Shown here: piece by piece, positions 21,430 to 32,430 of the stretch | Numbering within the stretch: position 1 is the first letter of the stretch | Layout: each line of letters begins with the position of its first letter | DNA from: Caenorhabditis elegans | Taxonomy: Eukaryota > Nematoda > Chromadorea > Rhabditida > Rhabditidae | Assembly (NCBI RefSeq): GCF_000002985.6 | Contig: NC_003280.10 | Location: forward strand, 13,326,501-13,390,500 | Length of the DNA: 64,000 bases | Reading direction: 5' to 3' | Notes under the pieces: model-generated | The model's database searches: none | Told to the model about the DNA's origin: nothing | What the model saw: only the letters and a program-made list of their open reading frames with translations | Position numbers and translations under genes: made by a program

Positions 21430-23190
21430 CAGGAATTATTTCGGTTCATTTTAAAGATACACGAAAATTGTCAACTACAAAATTATAGAAAAATAAACGA
21501 TTAATAATTAGTTAGTGCACAATTTTTTAGTGGGGCCAAAAATAACTGAGATATGAGCATCCAAAGTTAAGGCCGACATGGTGCATCGAAGAAAATTTTG
21601 ACCTTACTTTGCCAGCAAATATCTCGGTTCATTTCAAAGATGCCAAAATGTTGTTAACTACAAAACTATAGAAAAATAAATTATAAATAATTTGTTATTA
21701 CATAATTTTTCGTGGAGCCAAAAATTATTGAGATATGAGCTTACAAAGTTAAGGCCAACATGGTGCATCGAGGAAAATTTTGCACTTTACTTTGACAGCA
21801 AATATCTCGGTTCATTTTCAAGATTCAAGAAAATGGTCAACTGCTGAATTATAGATAAATAAATAGTTAACAATTTTTTAGTTGATAATTTTTGATAAGC
21901 TCAAGTATTGCCGAGATGCACGCTGCCAAAGTTAAGGCAGACATGGTGCATCGAAGAAAATGTTGTACCTTACTTTGTCAGCAAATATCTCGGTTTATGT
22001 TAAAGATACAAAATTATTGTCAATTGCAAAATTATAGAAAAAGAAACGATTAATAATTTGTTAGTACACAATTTTTTGGTGGAGCCAAAAATAACTGAGA
22101 TATAAGCACCCAAAGTTAAGGCAAACATGGTGCATCGAAGAAAATGTTGTACCTTACTTTGACAGTAAATATCTTGGTTAATTTCGAAGATATAGAAAAA
22201 TTATTAATTGCAAATTTATAAAAAAATAAATAATAAATAAATTGTTACTACACAATTTTTTGGTAGAGCCAAAGGTAACCGGGATACAAACTGTCAAAGT
22301 TAAGGCAAACATGGTGCATCGAAGAAAATGTTGTACCTTACTTTGACAGCAAATTTCTTAGTTCATTTTGAAGATACAAAAAAATTGTCAACTGCAGTAT
22401 TGTAGATAAATAAATGATAAAAATATTGACAGTTGACAATTTTCTGTTAAATTCACGTACTGCCGAGATACAAGCTGCCAAAGTTAACACAGACATGGTG
22501 CATCGATCAAAAACTTTTTTCCTTACTTTGGCAGCAAATATCTCGGTTTATTTTGAAGATAAGAAAATACCCTCAATTGCAAATTTTTAGAAAAAGAAAT
22601 AATAAATAAAATGTTAGTACACAATTTTTTGATAAATTCATGTAATGCCGAAATACAAACTGTCAAATTTTTGTTCAGCTAAAATCAAAAATCATAACCT
22701 TTTTTTGAGAAGATTTTACAACTTCTCATTACGAAATTTGGTAGTTTTGGGTTATTTTGGGTCTAACAAAACAAAATCTCAAATTTCTGTACTCCACCTT
22801 TTAAAAAATAACTTTCAAAACTTGGAAATTTTTAAGGCCACCATGGCGCATTGAACAAAATGTTGTACCTTACTTTGACAACAAATATCTCGGTTCGTTT
22901 TAAGGATACAAAATTATTGTCAATTGCAAAATTATAGAAAAAGAAACGATTAATAATTTGTTAGTACACAATTTTTTGGTGGAGCCAAAAATAACTGAGA
23001 TATAAGCACCCAAAGTTAAGCTCAACGTGGTGCATCGATCAAAATATCTCGGTTCATTTTATAGATACAAACAAATTGTCAACTGCAAAATTATAGACAA
23101 ATATTTGTCAGTTGATAATTTTTTGAAAAATTCAAGTATTGCCCAGATACAAGCTGCCAAAGTTATGGCAAACATGGTGCATCGAGGAAT
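21430..23190. repeat. Tandem family, about 185-bp unit, GGTGCATCGA core
   Basis: The core ACATGGTGCATCGAAGAAAA...CTTACTTTGACAGCAAATATC recurs with GGTGCATCGA at about 21572, 21761, 21948, 22131, 22316, 22497, 23031 and 23176, that is every 181-189 bp apart from one interruption at 22640-22840 by a different sequence. Units also share ACAATTTTTTGGTGGAGCCA. It lies just upstream of the GPCR start, with no coding potential. Confidence 0.9.
22078..22838 (+). repeat. Left arm of a long-range inverted repeat (partner 28060-28822)
   Basis: The sequence from GGTGGAGCCAAAAATAACTG to AACTTTCAAAACTTGGAAAT reappears as a near-identical reverse complement at 28060-28822, about 5.2 kb away. The two predicted reading frames (22645-22854 plus, 28026-28253 minus) are therefore mirror copies, not two genes. 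Confidence 0.85.
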
Positions 23191-23199
23191 TAAAAAAAA

Positions 23200-23980
23200 C
23201 AATTTTACCCGAACGATTGTAATTTCCTCTGTCTCGAAAAAATTCCTCCAATAAAAAACAATAATATTCTAGAAAAAACCCAAAAAAAAGGAGAAGCCGA
23301 CGAGCGCCTAAGCTCATCCTAATTGTCAATAGGCAATACCAAATTTGATTTTCATATTTTTCATGGGTTGGTTGGTTTTTTTCCATGTTCTTAAAAACTT
23401 CTAGACAAAAAATTTCTGGTACGATCGACAAAAAAATTATTTTAATATGACCAAAAAGTATTGGCATTTTAAATTTGAGAGATAAAAACGTTACATAGAC
23501 AAAAGAAAATTTAGAAGATGCTCATCTAGCAAATCAGGAAATAAAAGAAAAAGTTAGCCGGGGAGCAATCAAACCGAATAATCTTTTGAGCGGGAAGGAA
23601 GCAAAAAAAATGAGATAGAATAAGAACAGAGGGTGGAAGAAGGATAAAGCACGTGGGATTAGGAGCAGCAGCCTTTTGAAAAAAGAAGAAGAAATGAAAA
23701 TGAAAACAAAAGAAGAGGAACGGCGACTTCTTGATTGATCAGAAATTTATTTATGGTAATCAAAAATTCACAAATTCCCCATTCCCCTATGGTCAGAAGA
23801 AAGCCATATCAACGGTTTCCAGAGGGATTTTTGAAGAATTAGAGGGTTTAAGCTTCTGGGCTTATCCCATATCCCATATTTTGACAGAATACACAGGACA
23901 TGTTGAACGATCTTATTTTTTTTGTTTTTGAAAATAATAATTCAAATGAAATTTTTACCAGAAAAGAATTTTTATCTTGG
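23200..23980. other. Intergenic, no gene seen
   Basis: AT-rich at 23200-23480, then a less AT-rich, A/G-rich stretch at 23560-23740 (for example GGGATTAGGAGCAGCAGCC) that is not obviously repetitive. No frame with domain similarity. Confidence 0.4.
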
Positions 23981-23984
23981 TAAA

Positions 23985-24290
23985 ATGACGGTTTGCCGAT
24001 TTGCCAATTTTCCTGAAATTTTTAATTTCGGCAAATTTCCGATTTACAGGAATGTTTCATTCCACACTATTCATTATAATTTATATGATATTTTCCTATT
24101 TTTTGTCTTATTTTCACATTCAAATAAATTTGTCTTATTTTCACATTCAAATATTTAATAAATAAAAAAATAAAATTACGGCACATTGCCGGTTTGCCGG
24201 AAATTTTTGTTTTCGGCAATTTGCCGGTTTGTCGATTTGCCGGAAAATTTTAATTCCGGTAATTTGCCGGTTTGCCCATTTGCCGGAAAA
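23985..24290. repeat. TTGCCGG minisatellite fragment pair
   Basis: GGTTTGCCGATTTGCC phrases at 23988-24050 and 24178-24290 flank a non-repeat AT-rich insert with a duplicated CTTATTTTCACATTCAAAT. Confidence 0.75.
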
Positions 24291-24499
24291 ATTTCTTTAA
24301 ACCCTAATTTTGATTTAAAAAAATTTTTTTCGAGGTATGACCGTACAAAAGTAGCCCCCTGAAAAATTGAAATTTCATAACTACCCAAAAATTTCAGATA
24401 CAAAAATTAAGTCATTTTTCGTGGGAATTTGGAACTTTTTCGAACTTTTTTTCGATGAGTTCCCACGCCCTTTTCATGGTCACCAGTGAGAAAGACAAT

Positions 24500-24925
24500 A
24501 TGTTCAAAAATTTGTGAGCATTATTTTGTTAGTTGGCAATTTTTTTTAGCTAGCTTAGTTTTAAAGTTACGGGTGCTTAAAGCCTACACTAATCTATTTT
24601 CAAAAAAAGAGACCTCTTGTTACTTAAAACCTATATAACTTTGCCGGGAAGAGGGCTTCAAAAATTTTGCTAACTGACAAAATGTTGCATTTTATGTAAT
24701 AAATATTTTGTGAGTTTACAAATTTTTGCTAGCTAACTTACTTCAGTTAGTTTTAAAGTAATTGGCGCTCAAAGTCTACACCAACCTATTTTTGAAAAGA
24801 TTGTGACTTTTTTACGACTTGTTAAAAATTGATACCTAACTTGTAAAATATTGCATTAAATGTGATAAGTATTTTCTTAGTTAACAAATTTTTGCTAGCT
24901 ATCTCAGTTTTAAAGTTACGGACGA
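24500..24925. repeat. Diverged tandem repeat, about 175-bp unit
   Basis: Phrases CAATTTTTTTTAGCTAGCTTA, AAATTTTTGCTAGCTAACTT and AAATTTTTGCTAGCTATCTC, each followed by AGTTTTAAAGT(T/A)A and a G-rich word, occur three times. Confidence 0.65.
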
Positions 24926-24929
24926 GCAA

Positions 24930-26090
24930 AGAAAATAAACTTCAAACCTACTTGACAACCTAGCCAACTTGAAAATATGGAACAAAAACAATTATATAGA
25001 TCAAGAAGAATTCATTAGAAGAAAAATAAGATTAAGTAGTTCTTGGCAAACAGCGTGTTCCATTTTCTATTACTTGTGACATAACCTATTCTCAATTGCC
25101 AAATGAAACGATTAGCAGCGGAGGCATCAGACTAGACATCCGAAAATAGGTGATGTTTGGTTATAGGTTAAGTCAGAAGTAACATGGGAGGGGTTTATTC
25201 AGGTAGGCCTGTCGGTCAACTTGCCTACGTGCCTGCCTACCTACCTGCCTACTCACTGTTGCCTACCCTTTGGCGTGGGTTTCGGTGTGTCTTAAAGCAC
25301 GTTAAACTGTTAAAGCTGATAAAACCAATTGGATAGGTTCAGGCAACCAAATAGGCAAGCATATAGGCACAAGGAACGCGTAGGCCGCCTAGTAGGCACG
25401 CAGGTATTTTATCGAATTCCAGCAAAATCCTACTACCAACTTTTTCCATAAATATTGCAAAAATGAGTCAGTTGGAAGAGCTCTTGGTGAGCCCCAATTA
25501 TGGCGTGTTTCATTCCCAATTATTTGGTGGGAGAATGTATTGCAAAAAGCTTTTTGTGTGTGTGAATGAAAAGTGTGGGGGAGTGGGAGGAGAAAAAATT
25601 CTTTTCCGAAAAAAGAATAAGAATGGAGGCGGAGCTCTCCTCCTGATTCATAAAAGTTGGCTGGTTGGAGAGAGAAAGAGAGATGAGTTTTGGAGGTTTG
25701 GTTGACTAGAATTTTTCTAGAGTTTGCAGAAATCAATACAGTTTGCTGAATTTTTGGAGCAAGTTAGCGAACTTTTGTAGAAGAAAGTTGAAAAAAAAAG
25801 TACCAAAAAATTGAAAATTTTAAGCGAACTTTTGGAGCAAGTTGGCAAAAGCCTCAAGAATAAAAAAAATTTGGCTAACTTTAAGAGAAAGTAGAAAAAA
25901 ACCCCAAAAAATTAAATATTTTTGGCGAACTTTAGAAGCAAGTTGGCAAAAGTTTAGAGAAAGTTTAAAAAAACCCAAAAGTAATGGCAAAAGTTTTCAT
26001 AATTTTTATTAAAAATTGCAAATAAGTATACTTAAAGGTGACGCTACAGAAAATTGTTCTATGAGGCAATTATATATGGACATCTTTTAA
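24930..26090. other. Intergenic with CCTGCCTACCTA tract, no gene seen
   Basis: 25205-25265 is CCTGCCTACCTACCTGCC-like and 25335-25405 is its TAGGCA-rich counterpart. A short frame starting at ATG 25463 (MSQLEELLVSPNY) has no recognisable domain and is not called. 25740-26000 is AT-rich with a repeated GCGAACTTTTGGAGCAAGTT-type phrase. Confidence 0.4.
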
Positions 26091-26094
26091 CAGT

Positions 26095-26310
26095 AACCCT
26101 ACCGTATACCTAAAGTACTCCTACAGTACTACTACAGTACCTTGACATTATCCCCCAGCAACTCCCAACCCAATACCTCTTCTGTAGACAAAAACTCAAT
26201 TTTTCCCAAACTACAGTAACCCTACCGTAAACCTACAGTACTCCTACAGTACCACTACAGTACCTTGACATTATCCCTCACCAACTCCCAACCCAATATC
26301 TCTTCTGTAG
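26095..26310. repeat. Direct repeat of about 100 bp, CTACAGTACTCC type
   Basis: Two copies of AACCCTACCGTA(T/A)ACCTA...CCTTGACATTATCCC...CCAACCCAATA(C/T)CTCTTCTGTAG, at 26095-26195 and 26217-26312. Confidence 0.8.
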
Positions 26311-26319
26311 CGTCAGTGA

Positions 26320-26760
26320 GGAGTTTGTTTAAATACACTTATAAAGACCCAAAACAACCAAATATCATAATAAAACACTCCAAAAATTTTTTAATTTTTC
26401 ATAATTTTCGGTCAGAAGTTTTGGCAAATGACCAAAAAATTTTAAACAATATGAGCTTTTGAAGAAATCCAAAGAAATTTCGCATGTTCTGACCCCTACA
26501 ATGTTTTTACACAAATAATTAAGAACATACAGTATAAAAGAACATACAGTAACAAAATTACAGTATAAAAATGTAGAAAATTTTTTTCTTGGCCGACTTC
26601 CAAAATTATGAGTGGCAAAAACTGAGTAATTGCCACTTTTTGACAGTAAATAAAAAATTTTCAAAAAGTTGTTGAAAACTTTTATTATGATATTCGGTCA
26701 TTTTAGGACCAAATGAGCGGTTTTTACCAATTTCCCCACTGGTGCTACTCCACCTTTAAG
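26320..26760. repeat. Damaged copy of the AAAGGTGGAGTAGC palindromic element
   Basis: The right end, AATTTCCCCACTGGTGCTACTCCACCTTTAAG, matches the end of the palindrome at 30726-31453, and TATGATATTCGGTCATTTTAGG matches its inner part. The left arm is only weakly preserved (near 26365-26410). No gene. Confidence 0.6.
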
Positions 26761-27120
26761 TAGTGAAACTTTCAAAAAATCGAAGCATTTTGAACAAACT
26801 TCCGACTAAAATTGAGAAAAAAAAATCTCGAATCTGGTCTGTCAAGTCTGGAATTTTGACGATTTTCAAATGAAAACTTCCGTGAAAACAGATTAATTTC
26901 AAACCCCTTTTGTAATAAATTGAACAAAAAAAAACGAAAACCCGAAAAATAAAAATTTCAATGGAAATTTTTTTGGATTCCTGGAACTTTCAGGAGATTT
27001 TGGGAGAATTCCACGTCATTTTGTTGGGGACTATTCAAGTCCACGCAGGCTACAGAAATTCCTACCTGCCTGCCTTGAAGGCGGCCTAGTCTAGGTACAT
27101 GAATTACGGTAGGCAAGCAG
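26761..27120. other. Intergenic, no gene seen
   Basis: AT-rich sequence followed by CTACCTGCCTGCCTTGAAGGC at about 27060, another short CCTG-type tract. Confidence 0.4.
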
Positions 27121-27256
27121 GATTGCGTAACCTTTTACAAGTAAGCTTAGGCTTAAGCTTAGGCTTAGTCTTAGGCTTAAGCTTAGGCTTAGTCTTTGTC
27201 TTAGGCTTGGACTTAGGCTTAGGTTTAGCGCCTTAGGCTTAGGTTTAGGCTTCGGC
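27121..27256. repeat. Degenerate interstitial telomere-like tract, (TTAGGC)n
   Basis: GCTTAGGCTTAAGCTTAGGC and similar hexamers with TTAGTC, TTAAGC and TTTAGG variants; orientation opposite to the 14757-15119 tract. Confidence 0.85.
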
Positions 27257-27259
27257 GGA

Positions 27260-27665
27260 AAATTTTATCTAAAATTTTTTCTATAAACATAGGCAGGCAA
27301 ATTTTAAACTTTTTTGATACAAAACTCGAAACCCTACACTAAAAAGAAAATAAAATAAAAAAGCTCAATCCAAAAGTAAATAAATGTTGTGACTACACAT
27401 TCATCCGGTCTCCTTTAGTGGGCGTGTCCCAGAACTTGCTCCGGAAATGGGCTTAAAAGCGCATGCCATCTCGTCACAAATGATTTATTGGAAAGTTTTA
27501 AGTTAAATTGGAAAAGAAGGGGTTTTCAGGGAAATGTTTTTATAATAAAAAATTAAAATTCAAAAACTGGAATTTCGAAAAGTCAGTAATTCTAACTATT
27601 TTTTTAACACCAATTACGAATTTAAAATGTTAATGTGTCAACTTTTTACTTGAAGAAATTCTCAA
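27260..27665. other. Intergenic, no gene seen
   Basis: Mostly AT-rich; 27395-27480 is less AT-rich and not repeated in the window (ATTCATCCGGTCTCCTTTAG...GGGCGTGTCC). Confidence 0.35.
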
Positions 27666-27669
27666 AATT

Positions 27670-29240
27670 TTACTCGATGCACCATGGTGACCTAAACTTT
27701 GGCAGCCTACATCTCGGTTATCTTATGTTTTATTTTAAAAAAATTTAACTGACAAAACATTCATTATTCATTTTTCTATAAGTTTGTAGTTGAAAATATT
27801 ATGACATCTTTTTTTTAATTAACCGAGATATGAGCTCACAAAGTAAGGTTTAGAGCTTAATCGATGCACCATGGGCCTTAACTTTGGCACTTCAAATCTC
27901 GGCTGTCTTTATAGAAAAATTCTTATCAGAAAAATTGTCAACTAACAAATTATTTATCTTCCACTGTTTTATAATTTTGTAGTTGAAAATATTTTCTTAT
28001 TTTCAAAACTAACCGAGATATTGGCTCACAAAGTAATGTAAAAATTAAAAAAAAATTTTTTTTTTAAAATTTCCAAGTTTTGAAAGTTATTTTTTAAAAG
28101 GTGGAGTACAGAAATTTGAGATTTTGTTTTGTTAGACCCAAAATAACCCAAAACTACCAAATTTCGTAATGAGAAGTTGTAAAATCTTCTCAAAAAAAGG
28201 TTATGATTTTTGATTTTAGCTGAACAAAAATTTGACAGTTTGTATTTCGGCATTACATGAATTTATCAAAAAATTGTGTACTAACATTTTATTTATTATT
28301 TCTTTTTCTAAAAATTTGCAATTGAGGGTATTTTCTTATCTTCAAAATAAACCGAGATATTTGCTGCCAAAGTAAGGAAAAAAGTTTTTGATCGATGCAC
28401 CATGTCTGTGTTAACTTTGGCAGCTTGTATCTCGGCAGTACGTGAATTTAACAGAAAATTGTCAACTGTCAATATTTTTATCATTTATTTATCTACAATA
28501 CTGCAGTTGACAATTTTTTTGTATCTTCAAAATGAACTAAGAAATTTGCTGTCAAAGTAAGGTACAACATTTTCTTCGATGCACCATGTTTGCCTTAACT
28601 TTGACAGTTTGTATCCCGGTTACCTTTGGCTCTACCAAAAAATTGTGTAGTAACAATTTATTTATTATTTATTTTTTTATAAATTTGCAATTAATAATTT
28701 TTCTATATCTTCGAAATTAACCAAGATATTTACTGTCAAAGTAAGGTACAACATTTTCTTCGATGCACCATGTTTGCCTTAACTTTGGGTGCTTATATCT
28801 CAGTTATTTTTGGCTCCACCATCATCTTTTTTTTAAATAATCGAGATATGAGCTCACAAAGTAAGGTTTAGAGCTTAATCGATGCACCATGGGCCTTAAC
28901 TTTGGCACTTCAAATCTCGGCTGTCTTTATAGAAAAATTCTTATCAGAAAAATTGTCAACTAACAAATTATTTATCTTCCACTGTTTTATAATTTTGTAG
29001 TTGAAAATATTTTCTTATTTTCAAAACTAACCGAGATATTGGCTCACAAAGTAATGTAAAAATTAAAAAAAATTTTTTTTTTTTAATTTCCAAGTTTTGA
29101 AAGTTATTTTTTAAAAGGTGGAGTACAGAAATTTGAGATTTTGTTTTGTTAGACCCAAAATAACCCAAAACTACCAAATTTCGTAATGAGAAGTTGTAAA
29201 AACTTCTCAAAAAAAGTTATGTTTTTTGATTTTAGCTGAA
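27670..29240. repeat. Inverted block of the 185-bp family with a direct duplication
   Basis: TCGATGCACCATG (complement of the 21430-23190 core) recurs at 27673, 27862, 28393, 28577, 28761 and 28880. 28060-28822 is the right arm of the long-range inverted repeat. In addition about 390 bp is duplicated in direct orientation, 27828-28220 and 28846-29235 (offset near 1018 bp), differing by single bases and small indels. Confidence 0.88.
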
Positions 29241-30720
29241 CACGAGCCTTTGTTCCAAAACTTTGAACCGCCATAACTTTTTAAAAGAAATTTTCAAAAC
29301 GTCTAATTACACAATTCAGTAGTTTTAGGTCATTTTGAGTCTAAAAGAGCAAAGTCTCAGATTTCGGTACTCCACCTTTTAATCAAAATTTCAAGGAATT
29401 GAAAATTGAAAAAGTCTCATTTTTATTTTTACTAACACAATGATTTATGTGAATTTTGATTAAATTATGTATTTATATATATATATATATATATATGCGA
29501 ACTCATATAAAAAGGAAGAAAACCAAAAAAACTAAGTAGAAAATGCCAAAAACAAGGCAATAACTCTTGCATATTAATTTGAATTTTTTCTTTCTATTGA
29601 CAGAGCCACGCCTACCTCATGAGCTGTCGAACTCCTTGAAACCGCCACTTTGGCACACAATTTTTGTCTGGAAGGAGTTGGGATGCAGAATTTCTGAAAA
29701 TTTTTGAAAAAAAAATTATTGGGAATTAATATTGTGATCGGTTAAATTAGGAGGAAATGTTGGAAAAAAAATTAGGATTAAAAATTGAAAAAAAAAATTC
29801 ACGTGGCCGAAAAAAAAAAACTCGGCCGCCAATTTTTTCAGAAAGGTTCAAAAAGTTGAAATTTTCGAAGGAAAATGAATTACAAATTGGTATTTCTTCC
29901 TGGCATTGGAAACTAGAATTTTTAAATTTTTGCGTGGCCGAAAAAGTGAAAACTCGGTCATCGATTTTTTCGGATTAAATATAAATTTTTATTTTATAAA
30001 AACTGATTTCAAAAAAAAAAAAATTTTTTTAGTTTAAAAATTCAACAAAAAGTTACAGAAATTTTTTTCTGAGAAAGCTTTAATGTTTATATAATTTTCA
30101 ATTTTTAAATTTCGAATTTGAAAAATACTAAATCTGAAAAAGTTCAGAAAATCAACAGGAAACGGAAGCATTAAAGAAATTGGACTTTTGACTTCAAATT
30201 TGCAGAGTTTCCAGTATTTTAATAATTATTAAAAATTCAAACTTGCAAATCAAGTATAAACCTTTAAAAATAAAATTTTCCTCATTTTCTCAAAAATCCA
30301 TCACTAGGAAGTGCAAAAAAGATAGGCGGACTAAAATGAAAAATAGCAAAAAGGAAAACTGGAAATTGAATAAAATCAGCGAGCCTGACAAAGGGGAACT
30401 TTTCCCCACCACTTTTTGAATAAGGAAGAAGGGCATGTGTCTAGAGAAGTGGATGAACTGGGTGTTTATCGATATATTCTTATTTAGATTTTTTCACAAA
30501 TTGGAATTTTTGTTAGTAAAAATATATTGAAAATAGAGCAGCTGCAGTGTAAAGTATAATTGGATCACATTTGCCTTTTTTTAGACTTTGTTGGGTGGAA
30601 AACAAACATAGATTTTAGTAACTAGAGGTTTTTCAACCGTAAATAATTTTTAAAAAGTCTCAATATATCGCTTTTGAATTTTTTATAATTTAAAATTTTT
30701 TTTTAATTAAAAATTATTTT
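29241..30720. other. Intergenic, (TA)n microsatellite at 29471-29496, no gene seen
   Basis: AT-rich sequence; 29590-29660 and 30350-30470 are less AT-rich and not repeated here. A frame at 29757-29978 is Lys-rich low complexity and includes fragments of the GGCCGAAAAA minisatellite words. Confidence 0.4.
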
Positions 30721-30725
30721 TTATT

Positions 30726-31453
30726 AAAGGTGGAGTAGCGCCAGTGGGGAAATTGCTTTAAAACATGCCTATTGTACCACAATGACCGAATATCATGATA
30801 AAAAAATTCAAAAAAAATTTCTAAATTTTATATGATTTTTTGAAAATTGGAAAAATCTCAGTTTTTGCCTAATTCCTATTTGAGTTTCCGCCAATTGGAT
30901 TTGTTCGATGGAGCGCGCTTGCACGTTTTTAATTTTTTTTTTTATTTTTTGTTATTTTCCACCGATTTTTAATGTTTTCGGTGTATTTTTGCTCGAATTT
31001 AAGAGAAAAAGCCAAGATAAATGCAAATTTTCGATTAAAAAGCAAGCGTACAGGCGTAAATCAGTGAAATAATTAATGCAGGTTCGAAATCGTTTAAAAC
31101 CGTTACTTTGTCACTTTTACGCCTATAAGCGTGTTTTTTATTCGAATATTTGAATTTATTTTGACTTTTTCTCTAAAATTCGAGAAAAAGTACACCGAAA
31201 ACATTAAAAATCGGTGGAAAATAACAAAAATTAAAAAAAAAAATTAAAAACGTGCAAGCGCGCTCCATCGAACAAATCCAATTGGCGGAAATTCAAATAG
31301 GAATTAGGCAAAAACTGAGTTTTTTTTCAATTTTCAAAAAATCATATAAAATTTAGAATTTTTTTTTTGAATTTTTTAAATAATGATATTCGGTCATTGT
31401 GGTATTATAGGCATGTTTTAAAGCAATTTCCCCACTGGCGCTACTCCACCTTT
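30726..31453. mobile_element. Palindromic non-autonomous element flanked by TTAA
   Basis: Left end AAAGGTGGAGTAGCGCCAGT and right end its reverse complement, with arms pairing inwards for about 340 bp around a centre near 31090 (for example AGCGCGCTCCATCGAACAAA at 31257 and its complement near 30905). TTAA occurs exactly at both borders (30724-30727 and 31452-31455), as expected for a target-site duplication of piggyBac-like or similar TTAA-specific elements. No transposase frame. Confidence 0.82.
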
Positions 31454-31455
31454 AA

Positions 31456-31924
31456 AAACGTATAAAAAATAAAAGCAGAAACCCTGAAGAAGAATTTAGC
31501 CGGAAAACTTCCAAAACTTCGAATTAAAAAAATTAGTATTTTTAGAACATTAAAAAAATAACGACAGTGTTCTAGTTATTACAGTTTATTTCTCCTAAGA
31601 AATTTGAATTCCCCCTATTTTTAGAAATAGTCGTTTTCAAACTACACGTCATTAGCGCGGCGTAAAGAAAGAAGAAAAGAAGAGACGCAGACAATTAGAC
31701 ACTCTCGTCGACTGTTATCAAAGTTTCTTAAACAAATATAGAATACCCAAAAATATGAAGAAAATATTTAGTTAGGTATTCACGGAAGTTTTTTCACCCA
31801 ACTTTCAGAATTTATAACTAAGTATTTCCTATTTTCACACCTCACATATGTTTTTAGGACAAAACGTTTTGGAATTGATATAAAATTTCGAAAAAAGTAA
31901 ACCTGATGCACGTGGTGTGTCAAG
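31456..31924. other. Intergenic, no gene seen
   Basis: Includes a less AT-rich patch at 31640-31730 (GTCATTAGCGCGGCGTAAAG, AGAGACGCAGACAATTAGAC) of the kind seen near worm promoters, but no exon follows that I can support. Confidence 0.35.
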
Positions 31925-32430
31925 CTGTCCCATTACGGTTTGATCTACAAAAAATGCGGGAATTTTTGCCCAAAATAATGTGACGTCAACACCTTCTTAA
32001 CCATGCAAAATCAGTTGAGAACTCTGCGTCTCTTCTCTCGCTTTTTTTGTAGATCTACGTAGATCAAACCGAAATGGGACACTCTTAGTTAGATCAACAA
32101 TTTTTAATTCAACTAATTTTTGAAGAATTTTTTTTGGAGATTTTAGCTTAAATTTATTAGCTTAGATTTTAGCTTAAATCTTAATTTTTTTGGTACACAC
32201 TTTCAAAAATTGTTTCAAATTTAATGTGATTCTTTTTTCCGATTTTAAATATTTTTTAAAATCCATTTTCCGGTAATTCAGAAAATTTTCAAAACACAAA
32301 TCTCACGCGGTGCCAGGCTGTCCCATCACGATTTGATCGACAAAAAATGCGGGAATTTTTGCCCAAAATAATGTGACGTCAACACCTTCTTAACCATGCA
32401 AAATCAGTTGAGAACTCTGCGTCTCTTCTC
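31925..32430. repeat. Two copies of the GATCTAC/GCGGGA TIR-type repeat in tandem
   Basis: 31925-32080 runs from GCTGTCCCATTACGGTTTGA to GATCAAACCGAAATGGGACA, a complete inverted-end copy. 32310-32430 repeats its left and middle parts almost identically (GCCCAAAATAATGTGACGTC, ACCATGCAAAATCAGTTGAG) and then ends in a T homopolymer. Confidence 0.8.

Noticed and set aside
25463..25705. Possible gene starting MSQLEELLVSPNY on the plus strand
   Set aside because: No domain, no clear acceptor before the ATG, and no downstream exon that continues it; a donor-like GTGAGC shortly after the ATG alone is not enough.
22645..29210. Three near-identical small proteins (MPKYKLSNFCSAKIKN type) as a gene family
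   Set aside because: They are mirror or direct copies of the same repeat arm (22645, 28026 and 28968); similarity is at DNA level inside and outside the frame, with no start or splice context.
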